DNA of 64,000 nt from Alcanivorax borkumensis SK2 (GTDB lineage: Bacteria > Pseudomonadota > Gammaproteobacteria > Pseudomonadales > Alcanivoracaceae): assembly GCF_000009365.1 (NCBI RefSeq), contig NC_008260.1:2575001-2639000 (forward strand). Direction: 5' to 3'. The notes under the pieces are model-generated. The model saw only the letters and a list, made by a program, of their open reading frames with translations, was not told the origin of the DNA and ran no database searches. The position numbers were made by a program, and so were the translations under genes. Every line of letters begins with the position of its first letter. The stretch's first letter is position 1. Shown piece by piece: positions 18,530 through 28,276 of the stretch.

Positions 18530-18790
18530 TTACTGATCCGCTCCGAGCAGAGCATCGAGCGCCCCCGCTCGCTCTAGAGCAAAAAGTTCATCACAGCCAC
18601 CGACGGCGTGATCATTAATGAAAATCTGCGGCACCGTCCGGCCACCGCCACGCTGCATCATGACTGCACGTTGCTGGGGCTCACGATCCACATCGGTATC
18701 CTCAAACGCCACATTCTTGCTGTTAAGTAACTGCTTGGCACGCACGCAAAACGGGCACCAAGAGGTGGTATACAGCTCGACTCTGGCCAT
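18530..18790 (-). CDS. grxC: Glutaredoxin 3
   Basis: This 86-residue thioltransferase uses glutathione to reduce disulfides. The active-site motif CPFC lies at residues 12-15 (TTSWCPFCVRAK), and TVPQIFINDHAVGGCDE provides the glutathione-binding TVP and GG. It is the middle gene of a rhodanese-grxC-secB run on the minus strand with gaps of 12-13 bases, clearly one operon. Confidence 0.95.
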   Translation of the reverse strand: MARVELYTTSWCPFCVRAKQLLNSKNVAFEDTDVDREPQQRAVMMQRGGGRTVPQIFINDHAVGGCDELFALERAGALDALLGADQ

Positions 18791-18803
18791 CCTTGTCTCC
18801 TGC

Positions 18804-19220
18804 TTACGCTTTGACTACCGGCAGGCTCGCTGAACGCCATGCATTCAAGCCACCCTGAATGCGATACAGGTCGGAAAACCCCTTGGTTCGCAGCTGACGA
18901 CCAAGATGTGAGGCCTTTGTTCCCATATCACAAGTCAGGATGAGGGGTTTGTCCTTGTATTTTTCCAGCTCTGCAATACGATCAATCGCCTGCCCGGCGG
19001 GAATATTGATGCTACCGGCGATATGCCCGGCTCGGAATTCATCGCTGTCACGCAAATCCACGATCACCGCATCCTTCTGGTTCACCATATTGGTAGCCAG
19101 CTGCGGCGTGAGGGATTGACCGCCACGGCGGGATTCAAGCACAAAGAACAGTGCCCACAACAGGAAAAAGGCGGACACCAGAATATAATGGTTGCTGGCG
19201 AATTCAATCAGGTTGCCCAT
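18804..19220 (-). CDS. Membrane-anchored rhodanese-like protein (YibN type)
   Basis: 138 residues. One N-terminal transmembrane helix (about 12-28) is followed by a single rhodanese domain with DLRDSDEFRAGHIAGSINIP and the active-loop cysteine in LTCDMGTKASHLGR. Such proteins (YibN in E. coli) sit just upstream of grxC and secB. The sulfur-transfer substrate is unknown. It is the first gene of the operon and diverges from envC. Confidence 0.9.
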   Translation of the reverse strand: MGNLIEFASNHYILVSAFFLLWALFFVLESRRGGQSLTPQLATNMVNQKDAVIVDLRDSDEFRAGHIAGSINIPAGQAIDRIAELEKYKDKPLILTCDMGTKASHLGRQLRTKGFSDLYRIQGGLNAWRSASLPVVKA

Positions 19221-19355
19221 GGAGACCCCGGTTCATTAGCGTTGGCTCTATCGACGCCAACTCTGCGGCGCCACTGCTTCCCTCCGGTAAGAAAGCCGAA
19301 GGAAAATCGGCGCCAAGTATACACATCCCCGGGCCGTTAAGGTAAAACCCCCGCC

Positions 19356-20531
19356 ATGACCCGACAATTACTGCTGCGTTTACTGCTAGCCACCCTGCCC
19401 TCCCTGCTGCTTCCTGTTAGCGGAGCGGCAGACAGTGCGCCCAGCAAAGCGGAGCTGAAAGAACTAAAATCGCGCATCAGTGAATTGAGTGACGCTCAGA
19501 GCCGCGAGCTGCGCGAACGTGACTCCGTGCAGGCCAACCTGCGCAAGACAGAACTGCGCATCAGCCGACTAACCCGAGAGCAGAGAGCGCTAGAGAAAAA
19601 GGCCAGCAAGGCACAGCAACGCCTTAACGCTCTGGAAGCTGAGCAGGCAACCCTGGCCGCAGAAAAACGCACCCAACTAGACTGGCTGGGCAAAACCGTA
19701 CGTGCCAGTTACCAGGCCGGCCGCCAGGAGCGCATCAAATTGCTGCTCAATCAGGAAAAACCAGACCAGATCGCCCGCCTGTTGCGCTATCAAGAATACT
19801 ACCAACGCGCCCGCAGTGACCGACTCAAAGCCGTAAACGGCGAACTGGACGAACTCAAGGCTATTGCCCTGCGCGTGGACAAAGCCCGACAAACGCTACT
19901 GAATCAACACACCGATCTGCAACGTCATGCCCGTAAACTTCAAGGCGCCCAAAAAGAGCGCCAAACGACCCTCGCTGCCTTGAACCGCTCGTTGGAAGAT
20001 CGCGGAAACAACCTCAACCAGCTGAAGGCCGACCAGCAGCAGCTGCAAAAGCTACTGCAAGACATGCAGCGCAGCCTCAATGGCATTCCTGCAGACCTAG
20101 GTGGCACGCCGTTCAACAAACTGGCAGGCAAACTCCCTTGGCCACTACAAGCACGTATCTCCACCGGTTATAACAGCCGGCGGGAAGGGTCCCTGCGTTG
20201 GCAAGGGGTGATACTGAATGCCTCGCCCGGCACCCCGGTCAGGGCAGTGCATTCTGGCCGCGTCGTGTTTGCTGATTGGCTGCGCGGCTACGGCCTGCTC
20301 ACGATCGTCGATCATGGCAGCGGCTACCTAACACTCTATGGGTATAACCAGAGCCTGCTCCGCGATGTGGGAGAATGGGTTTCTGCAGGGGATAGCCTTG
20401 CTCTGGCGGGTAGTTCTGGCGGCAACCGAACTAGCGGGCTGTACTTCGAGATACGCCACCGCGGCAAGGCCGTGGACCCCACACGCTGGTGCAATCAGCG
20501 TGTTACACTGCCGCCATTGGCGCAAAATTGA
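19356..20531 (+). CDS. envC: Murein hydrolase activator EnvC
   Basis: EnvC is periplasmic, recruited to the division site by FtsEX, and activates the amidases AmiA/AmiB. The 391-residue product has a signal peptide (cleavage near SGAADS), a long coiled coil (about 30-245, rich in E/K/R/Q), and a C-terminal LytM domain (about 265-385: WQGVILNASPGTPVRAVHSG, GLLTIVDHGSGYLTLYG). The LytM zinc ligands look degenerate, as expected for an activator. The S41 protease gene follows 51 bases later. Confidence 0.92.
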   Translation: MTRQLLLRLLLATLPSLLLPVSGAADSAPSKAELKELKSRISELSDAQSRELRERDSVQANLRKTELRISRLTREQRALEKKASKAQQRLNALEAEQATLAAEKRTQLDWLGKTVRASYQAGRQERIKLLLNQEKPDQIARLLRYQEYYQRARSDRLKAVNGELDELKAIALRVDKARQTLLNQHTDLQRHARKLQGAQKERQTTLAALNRSLEDRGNNLNQLKADQQQLQKLLQDMQRSLNGIPADLGGTPFNKLAGKLPWPLQARISTGYNSRREGSLRWQGVILNASPGTPVRAVHSGRVVFADWLRGYGLLTIVDHGSGYLTLYGYNQSLLRDVGEWVSAGDSLALAGSSGGNRTSGLYFEIRHRGKAVDPTRWCNQRVTLPPLAQN

Positions 20532-20582
20532 TGATGATTATTGAAATGTGCGCACTTTACCTGCGCGCACTGGGGATCCTGA

Positions 20583-21884
20583 ATGCCAACAACAATCCTG
20601 CCGACGCTACGCTCTATTTTAATCTCGGGCCTATTTGCTCTTGCCCCTTTCTCCGCACTACACGCCCAAGATCCGGCCTTAGACGAGCAGGCTCGACAGC
20701 AGGGCGTCCCCGTCGATGAACTCCGCGCTTTTGCCGAAGTCATGGAGCGTATTCGCGCCACCTATATTGAAGAGGTAGACGACAACGAGCTTCTGGAGTC
20801 CGCTATTCGCGGCATGCTCAACGAGCTAGATCCGCACTCCAGCTACCTAACGCCAGACCAGTTCGAAGATCTACAAGTCACCACCACCGGTGAGTTCGGC
20901 GGCTTAGGCATTGAAGTCACCATGGAAGATGGCTTTGTTAAAGTCATCACGCCGATAGACGACACCCCTGCCAGCGAGGCGGGCATTCAAGCGGGCGACC
21001 TGATCCTTAAAATTGACGACACCTTCGTAAAAGGGCTCACTCTCAGTGAATCTATTGAGCTAATGCGCGGGGAAATCGGCACCAAAATTACGCTAATGGT
21101 ACTCAGCGAAGGCGAAGAAAAGCCACGCCAGGTGAGCCTCACCCGCGACCGCATTCAGACCCACAGCGTGAAATCAAAAATGCTTGAGCCAGGCCTTGGC
21201 TATCTTCGCATCTCCCAGTTCCAGAACAACACGGGAGAAGATGCGCGTAAGGAATTGGCAAAACTCAACAAAGACACCCCCCTTACCGGCCTGATTCTCG
21301 ACCTGCGCAATAACCCTGGCGGAGTCCTCAACGGCGCCGTTGAAGTCACCGACCTGTTCCTAGATAACGGCCTGGTGGTTTACACCCAAGGCCGGGACAA
21401 AACGAGCCGCAACGATTTGGAATCACGACCTGGCGACGCACTGAACGGCAAACCGCTAGTGGTACTAGTTAACGGTGGCAGTGCCTCCGCTTCAGAAATC
21501 GTGGCCGGCGCTCTGCAAGACCAGAAGCGCGCCGTTGTGGTGGGCAATCGCACGTTTGGTAAAGGCTCGGTACAAAGCGTGCTGCCATTGAGCAAGGACC
21601 GTGCCCTTAAGCTCACCACCGCCCGCTACTACACGCCAAAAGGCCGCTCTATTCAAGCAGAGGGCATCGAGCCTGACATTGAGGTGGACGTCGTTACCAA
21701 GCTTGAAGTGCGTAAAGACATGTATTTGCGCGAAGCCGACCTGCCGCGCCATCTAGATAACGAAAACGGAGGCAGCGAGAAGCAACAAAAAGCCGGTTCC
21801 CTGGCCCAGGAAGATTATGCTCTGGCCCAAGCACTCTCGATTCTTAAAGGCATCGTCTTGACCCAACGCCCAGCCATGCCCTGA
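20583..21884 (+). CDS. ctpA: Carboxy-terminal processing protease, S41 family
   Basis: This 433-residue periplasmic protease has a signal peptide (LFALAPFSALHA), an N-terminal helical region, a PDZ domain (about 95-180, FGGLGIEVTMEDGFVKVI) and the S41 catalytic core: GLILDLRNNPGG, catalytic Ser in NGGSASASEIVAGALQD, and Lys in RTFGKGSVQ. It processes C-termini of periplasmic targets such as peptidoglycan hydrolases (family knowledge). It sits between envC and a YibQ-like deacetylase, overlapping the latter in TGATG, so all three probably act on the cell wall. Confidence 0.93.
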   Translation: MPTTILPTLRSILISGLFALAPFSALHAQDPALDEQARQQGVPVDELRAFAEVMERIRATYIEEVDDNELLESAIRGMLNELDPHSSYLTPDQFEDLQVTTTGEFGGLGIEVTMEDGFVKVITPIDDTPASEAGIQAGDLILKIDDTFVKGLTLSESIELMRGEIGTKITLMVLSEGEEKPRQVSLTRDRIQTHSVKSKMLEPGLGYLRISQFQNNTGEDARKELAKLNKDTPLTGLILDLRNNPGGVLNGAVEVTDLFLDNGLVVYTQGRDKTSRNDLESRPGDALNGKPLVVLVNGGSASASEIVAGALQDQKRAVVVGNRTFGKGSVQSVLPLSKDRALKLTTARYYTPKGRSIQAEGIEPDIEVDVVTKLEVRKDMYLREADLPRHLDNENGGSEKQQKAGSLAQEDYALAQALSILKGIVLTQRPAMP

Positions 21885-22663
21885 TGGCAAGACGCATACT
21901 GACCCTAGCCCTTCTCCTGCCCGGGCTATTGATAAGCAGCGTTAGCGGCTTAGCGGCTCCGCGCATTGCCATTATCATCGACGACCTAGGCTACAGTCGC
22001 CAGCAAGGACAGGCCATTATCGACCTGCCCGCACCGGTGGCCTGTGCCGTCATTCCTTTTTCTCCCCACGGGCGTCGGCTCGCGGAACGGGCTAGCCTGG
22101 CGGGCAAGGAAGTGCTGGTGCACATGCCTATGGCCACGCAAGGCCACCAAAAACTCGACCGCGGTGGCCTGCAAAATGGAATGGATGAACCTCAGTTACT
22201 GGAGGCCGTTCGTCAGGCCCTGGGCCAAATTCCACAAGCCCGCGGGCTGAATAATCATATGGGCAGCGCGCTCACCGAACAGCCACAAACCATGGGTTGG
22301 TTAATGGCCGAACTAAAAGCGCACCAGCTTTTCTTTGTGGACAGCCGCACCAGCAGCCACACCGTGGCGCAGCAGGTGGCCCAGCAAGTGGGACTACCCA
22401 ACGCTCGGCGCGATGTCTTTCTGGATAACAACCGCAACCCAGTGAGCATCAATCAGCAATTTAACCGACTGATACGACTGGCCCGGCAGCACGGCCAGGC
22501 CATCGCTATCGGCCACCCGTACCCGGAAACCGTACATTATCTGCAACAGGTTTTACCGTTGATGGAAGAGGCCGGCATTGATGTGGTGCCCGTATCCTCC
22601 TTGCTTAGCACCCCAGCGGTGACCACGGCCACCAGCCAGGCGAGCGTTAACATCCGCCCTTAA
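21884..22663 (+). CDS. Divergent polysaccharide deacetylase (YibQ family)
   Basis: This 259-residue exported protein has a signal peptide ending near SGLAA. The NodB-like deacetylase fold is visible from IAIIIDDLGYSRQQG (metal Asp pair) through VLVHMPMAT, GLNNHMGSALTE (metal His) to AIAIGHPYPETV. The family is termed divergent polysaccharide deacetylase; substrate is unknown, but the envC-ctpA context points to peptidoglycan or division. Its ATG overlaps the ctpA stop codon. Confidence 0.9.
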   Translation: MARRILTLALLLPGLLISSVSGLAAPRIAIIIDDLGYSRQQGQAIIDLPAPVACAVIPFSPHGRRLAERASLAGKEVLVHMPMATQGHQKLDRGGLQNGMDEPQLLEAVRQALGQIPQARGLNNHMGSALTEQPQTMGWLMAELKAHQLFFVDSRTSSHTVAQQVAQQVGLPNARRDVFLDNNRNPVSINQQFNRLIRLARQHGQAIAIGHPYPETVHYLQQVLPLMEEAGIDVVPVSSLLSTPAVTTATSQASVNIRP

Positions 22664-22920
22664 GCCCGATTTTTACCAAATGCGGGGCTGGCATAACCAA
22701 CCAGCAGGAAGTCTAAACGCCAACATCCGCACGAGTAGCGACAGCCCAATCTCAATCGAGCGCGCTCGACCCACCACAACGCGCCCCTGATTTTTATGCT
22801 TCTATCCGGGAGCTGTGAGCCCAAGCCAAGAGAAAAGTGGGGCTAATTTATGACCAGTACGCAACGCTCTAAAGTGATGACAGGAAGGGTGTAATCCGCC
22901 CGACAAGAAGAAAACACCGG

Positions 22921-23697
22921 TTAGCCTAGGCGCATTTCCACGCCGGCAGACTGCATAAACTCCTTGGCTTGCTGCACTGAATACTCTCCGAAATGGAAAA
23001 TCGACGCCGCCAACACCGCATCAGCACCGCCCTGCTGCACACCATCAACCAAGTGCTGTAGGTTGCCAACCCCGCCAGAGGCAATCACCGGGACTGGGAC
23101 CGCATCGGCAATGGCTCGAGTCAGGGCAATATCAAAACCATTCTTGGTGCCATCGCGGTCCATGCTGGTCAACAGAATTTCACCCGCGCCGTAGTCGGTC
23201 ATTTTCCGGGCCCATTCCACCGCATCCAGCCCAGTGGGTTTACGACCGCCGTGGGTGAAGATTTCCCAGCGGTTGGTATCGCTTTCCGCGCTGACTTTTT
23301 TCGCATCAATCGCCACCACAATACATTGGGAACCAAACCGCTCCGCCGCCTCACGAACAAACTCCGGGTTATGCACCGCGGCAGAGTTGATCGCCACCTT
23401 GTCGGCACCGGCATTCAGCAAGTTACGAATATCCTCCAACGCACGCACACCGCCACCCACGGTCAGCGGGATAAACACCTGGCTGGCGATCTGTTCCACC
23501 GTGTGCAGGGTGGTATCGCGCTCTTGATGGCTGGCGGTGATGTCCAAAAAGGTAATTTCATCCGCCCCAGCGTCGTTATAGCGCTTGGCAATTTCCACCG
23601 GGTCACCGGCGTCACGGATATCCACGAATTGCACGCCCTTGACCACTCGGCCGGCGTCCACATCCAGACACGGAATAATGCGTTTGGCTAAACCCAT
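22921..23697 (-). CDS. hisF: Imidazole glycerol phosphate synthase subunit HisF
   Basis: HisF is the cyclase half of IGP synthase: with ammonia from HisH it converts PRFAR to IGP and AICAR. The 258-residue TIM barrel starts [21 protein letters not shown]. It has catalytic Asp residues in PCLDVD and [14 protein letters not shown], and phosphate-binding GGGV and ASGGVG. It is last of hisB-hisH-hisA-hisF, 16 bases after hisA. Confidence 0.97.
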
Positions 23698-23713
23698 AAT
23701 ACGTCCCCGGCGC

Positions 23714-24454
23714 TCAGGCGCCGCTCAACTCATCGGACAACGCCTGACCATCGGCAAAGTCCAGGGTGTTCTCATAGATGGCACGGCCCGTGATAGCACC
23801 ACTGATGCCCTGATCGGCCACTGCACACAGGTTGCGCACGTCATCAAGATTGGTAATGCCGCCGGAAGCGATCACCGGGATCGACATGGACTGGGCCAAG
23901 CGCACAGTGGCGTCCACATTCACCCCCTGCAACATGCCATCACGGCTGATGTCGGTGTAGACGATGGCCGAAACGCCATCGTTCTCGAATTGTTTCGCCA
24001 GGTCGATCACATCCACATCGGTGACATTGGCCCAGCCATCGGTGGCCACCTTGCCGTCTTTCGCGTCCAGACCCACGATAATGTGGCCGGGGAACTGCTC
24101 GCACATGGCTTTCACGAAAGCCGGCTCATTCACGGCCTTGGTGCCGATGATCACCCACTGCACCCCGGCATCTAGATAAGCCTGAATGATTTCCGGGCTG
24201 CGGATGCCACCCCCAATCTGGATCGGTAAATCCGGGTGCGCCTTGGCAATCGCTTTGACGATATCGCCGTTCACCGGCTCACCGGCAAAGGCCCCATTCA
24301 AGTCGACCAAATGCAAGCGGCGGGCACCCCGCTCCACCCAATGGCTGGCAACGGCCACCGGATCTTCGGAAAACACCGTATCGTCTTCCATCCGCCCTTG
24401 CTTAAGGCGTACACATTTACCGTCTTTCAGATCGATGGCGGGAATCAGTAACAT
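23714..24454 (-). CDS. hisA: Phosphoribosylformimino-AICAR isomerase HisA
   Basis: HisA catalyses the Amadori rearrangement of ProFAR to PRFAR. The 246-residue TIM barrel starts [20 protein letters not shown] (Asp8 general acid/base in AIDL). It continues with IQIGGGIRS and [12 protein letters not shown] (second catalytic Asp) and ASGGITN. I chose the start at 24454, with AGAG upstream, rather than one 12 codons earlier, on family fit. Confidence 0.97.
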
Positions 24455-24558
24455 CAGAATCTCTTCATTTAAATTCATGGAAATCGGCATCCCTCCCCCG
24501 CCGCGCCCGTTATACGAACACCGTAGAGAGAAACCCTAGCGTGCAAGCCTGCTGTCTT

Positions 24559-25200
<642 letters not shown>

Positions 25201-25235
25201 ACTCGGGGCTGTCCTTGTAATTGCTACTGGGCTGC

Positions 25236-25850
25236 TTACTGGCTATCGCCACTTTCGCTCAGGGTGCCCTTCGTGGAGGGCGTAATACCATCCATACGAG
25301 GATCAGGCTCTACGGCCATACGCAGTGCACGGCCAAACGCCTTAAAGACGGTCTCGGCCTGGTGATGCGCGTTTTTACCGCGAAGGTTATCAATATGCAG
25401 GGTAATCATGGCGTGGTTCACGAAGCCCTGGAAAAATTCATAGAACAGATCCACATCAAAGCCGCCAATGCTGCCTCGCGTAAATTCCACAAACATCTCC
25501 AGCCCAGGCCGGCCAGACAGATCCAGCACCACCCGTGACAGCGCTTCATCCAGCGGCACATAGGCATGGCCGTAACGGCGAACGCCTTTTTTATCACCGA
25601 CAGCCTTGGCGAAGGCCTGCCCAAGGGTGATACCGATATCTTCCACCGTGTGGTGGGCATCGATGTGCAGATCACCCTTGGCTTTGATATCCAAATCAAC
25701 CAGGCCATGACGGGCCACCTGATCCAGCATGTGCTCAAGGAACGGCAGACCCGTATCCAGCGTGCACTGCCCGGTACCATCCAAATTGATAGTGGCTTGA
25801 ATCTGGGTTTCCAGGGTGTTGCGCTCTACGGTAGCGCTTCGCTTGCTCAT
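25236..25850 (-). CDS. hisB: Imidazoleglycerol-phosphate dehydratase HisB
   Basis: This monofunctional IGPD dehydrates IGP using a di-manganese site. 204 residues. Metal-binding motifs are [24 protein letters not shown] and KAKGDLHID, with a second HHQAET near the C-terminus. It lacks the phosphatase domain of the enterobacterial fusion. Start 25850 is preceded by GGGAGG. It heads the his run and diverges from the GNAT gene across 69 bases. Confidence 0.97.
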   Translation of the reverse strand: MSKRSATVERNTLETQIQATINLDGTGQCTLDTGLPFLEHMLDQVARHGLVDLDIKAKGDLHIDAHHTVEDIGITLGQAFAKAVGDKKGVRRYGHAYVPLDEALSRVVLDLSGRPGLEMFVEFTRGSIGGFDVDLFYEFFQGFVNHAMITLHIDNLRGKNAHHQAETVFKAFGRALRMAVEPDPRMDGITPSTKGTLSESGDSQ

Positions 25851-25919
25851 CTATACCTCCCAGGCATTGGACCGGCTATTATACGCACCCCAACAGGACC
25901 TAACCAGCGGAGAGGACAG

Positions 25920-26243
25920 ATGCCGATCAGCGTAGAAGCCCACACCCTTAGCGAAAATCAGTGTGAGGCCTTTGCCAAGGTGCTTCGTGATGCGCCGCAA
26001 TACCGCCAGAAGCTAGCCGATGCGGTCGCCAGCGGACAAGGGCGGTTGTTCGCCGCCCACTTCAATGGCCAGCGTGTCGCTATTGCACTCATAGAAGAAA
26101 AACAGCCCCAACTGGCCTGGATGGTAGTGCACCCAGCCACTCAAGGGCGAGGCGTAGGCAAGGATTTCCTACGCTTAATCGGTCAACAGCTGGGGGAAAA
26201 TCTGACGCTGCCAGACCACTGTCAGACACAACGGTCGCTATAG
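25920..26243 (+). CDS. PanZ-like GNAT-fold protein
   Basis: 107 residues with a short GNAT fold: GRLFAAHFNGQRVAIALIEE, then the acetyl-CoA loop VHPATQGRGVGKDFLRL. It is closest in outline to PanZ, the acetyl-CoA sensor that promotes PanD maturation, but is shorter at the C-terminus (E. coli PanZ is 127). The start ATG at 25920 follows GAGGA. Its stop abuts the stop of the convergent histidine kinase gene with no spacer. The assignment to PanZ is inference. Confidence 0.65.
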   Translation: MPISVEAHTLSENQCEAFAKVLRDAPQYRQKLADAVASGQGRLFAAHFNGQRVAIALIEEKQPQLAWMVVHPATQGRGVGKDFLRLIGQQLGENLTLPDHCQTQRSL

Positions 26244-28199
26244 TTAAGCCAACGGCAACTGAATATGCAGAGCAAAGCCCCGCCCGGGGCCGTCGCTCTC
26301 AGCCCACAACGCGCCGCCCACTTGTTCAATCATTACCCGCGCCATGGCCAGCGATAAGCCGAACCCTTCTTCGTGGTGCCGTGAGCCCATCACGAAAAAC
26401 GGCTCTAGAATCTTTTCCAGCTGGTCTGCTGTGGCGCCTCTGCCCTCATCGCGAATGCAAAGTTCTGCATGCTCTGCGGATGCATCTACTGTGCTTGTGA
26501 TGTCCACACAGTCACCCTCAGCGCTGAACCGCAGGGCATTATCCAGCGCCATAGACAGCACCTCACTCAATTCACCCTCGCAAGCACGCACCTGTAGATT
26601 CGGGCTAACCCGATTACGCACCACCACGCCACATTCCGTTATCCGCTCCGCCTGCTCACGGAGAATGGCGTCCAACATCCACATGGGCTGGCAACGCCCC
26701 TGTAGCGGCGGCTGATCACGGTCGGAAAGGTCGAAGTAGCGCAATGACGTGCTGACGATACCGGTAAGTCGCCGCTGCCCCTTGCGCACCATGGCCCATA
26801 CGTCCACATCTTTGTCGCCCTGCCCCTGCCCTGATTGCCCCAAGGAGTCCGCCGCGCCAATCCAATTGATCGGCGTATTCAGTTCGTGGCTGATGTATTG
26901 CAAGAACATGGATTTATCCTGGTTCATCTGCTCAATATCCGCCAGGTGCCGCTCCAAATTCTGTTGCGCCTCAACAGACAACTGCTTGCTCTCGCTTTCC
27001 AGAAAACGGATCCGGTCACCCAGCGCTAGCGACAACATCACCACCACCCACAACGCGCCAAAATGCAGCAAATAAGGAACAATCACGCTATAGGGAATTA
27101 ATCCTAGGTTGCCCAAGGCATACAAAAACACAGCGAGCAAGAACACGGACCAAGCCAACACATACAAGCGCGCTACGCGGAACCCCTGGCGCCAGACCAC
27201 CCAACCCAACCAGCTGAATAACACCACCGTTATCATCACCATCACCGTGGACAAGTGGTAGGAGTACGGTGGCGGTATCACCCACTGCAACAGGAACGCC
27301 AGCCCGATCAATATCAGGTAATGTTTCAGCAACCGATCATAACGAGGGAAACGCTGTGCCAGCTGCAAGAACTGCCGTGAATACAGCGCCAGCGACAACC
27401 CGCAAATATACGTGGTCAGCCAAAAATATTCGTTAACTTTGGGATTGTCTGGCCACAGATACTGCAGCCCGAAGCCGCTCACGCAGATATTGAAAAACAG
27501 CACCCCGGCAAGAAACACCACAAAGTGCAGGTGCACATTGTCACGCAGGGACAGAAACAACAGCAGGTTGTAAATCAGCATGATGGTCAACGAACCGTAG
27601 AACAGCCCCTGCAGCAACTGCTCCAGATAGGTGTATTCCACCAGCCCCTTGGCACTGTAAAGCATGGGCATCATGTTCAATGCGCCCTTGCCTCGGACCT
27701 TGATATAGTACTCACTCACCCCGTCAGGCAGCGATTCCAGATTGAACACAAAAGACCGGTGATCCATGGGCCGCCGCCCAAAGGGACGCGTATCCCCCAC
27801 CTCATACTCCCGGAACTCGCCATCCGGTTGCGGCACAAACAGGGTCAGCTCATCGAGAATGGGGTAGCGCTCCACCAGAAACCAGCTACGCCCATCCATC
27901 TGGCTGGCATCCAGCTGAAAACGCAGCCAGATGGTACTTTTGGTAAAACCGAAATTCAGGGTATTACTGTCACTTTGGCGAAAACGGCTGGCGAACTGGT
28001 CACGAATCTGACTCAAGGTCCAATTGCCTTCCGGGTCCTCCAGCACATCCACCCGGGCACCCAACTGAACGCCGTCTCCCGCCGAAACCAGTGCAATGGG
28101 CTCGGCACGCACGATGCCCCCCACCAAAAGCAGCGCCATCAAGACAACAACATGGAACTTTCGCAAACGCTCTTCCCCTAACGTCACAATAACAATCAT
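26244..28199 (-). CDS. 7TM-DISM sensor histidine kinase
   Basis: 651 residues. After a signal peptide there is an extracytoplasmic DISMED2 domain (about 40-185), seven transmembrane helices of the 7TMR-DISM type (about 195-400), a short coiled coil, a HisKA domain with the phospho-His in QYISHELNTPINW and a HATPase domain (NALRFSAEGD, DEGRG, GFGLSLAMA). It has no receiver domain and no partner regulator nearby. The ligand is unknown; DISM domains are thought to bind carbohydrates. Convergent with the PanZ-like gene, divergent from asmA. Confidence 0.88.
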   Translation of the reverse strand: MIVIVTLGEERLRKFHVVVLMALLLVGGIVRAEPIALVSAGDGVQLGARVDVLEDPEGNWTLSQIRDQFASRFRQSDSNTLNFGFTKSTIWLRFQLDASQMDGRSWFLVERYPILDELTLFVPQPDGEFREYEVGDTRPFGRRPMDHRSFVFNLESLPDGVSEYYIKVRGKGALNMMPMLYSAKGLVEYTYLEQLLQGLFYGSLTIMLIYNLLLFLSLRDNVHLHFVVFLAGVLFFNICVSGFGLQYLWPDNPKVNEYFWLTTYICGLSLALYSRQFLQLAQRFPRYDRLLKHYLILIGLAFLLQWVIPPPYSYHLSTVMVMITVVLFSWLGWVVWRQGFRVARLYVLAWSVFLLAVFLYALGNLGLIPYSVIVPYLLHFGALWVVVMLSLALGDRIRFLESESKQLSVEAQQNLERHLADIEQMNQDKSMFLQYISHELNTPINWIGAADSLGQSGQGQGDKDVDVWAMVRKGQRRLTGIVSTSLRYFDLSDRDQPPLQGRCQPMWMLDAILREQAERITECGVVVRNRVSPNLQVRACEGELSEVLSMALDNALRFSAEGDCVDITSTVDASAEHAELCIRDEGRGATADQLEKILEPFFVMGSRHHEEGFGLSLAMARVMIEQVGGALWAESDGPGRGFALHIQLPLA

Positions 28200-28233
28200 G
28201 AATAATGCTACGGTATGGTCAGTGAATCCCCAC

Positions 28234-28242
28234 TGCTATAAT
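28234..28242 (+). promoter_or_regulatory. Extended -10 promoter of the AsmA gene
   Basis: TGCTATAAT, identical to the typA element, lies 35 bases before the AsmA start. No good -35 is visible, as at typA. Confidence 0.55.
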
Positions 28243-28276
28243 CACGGTCCAACGACCAACGCGCAAGGAGTGCTAC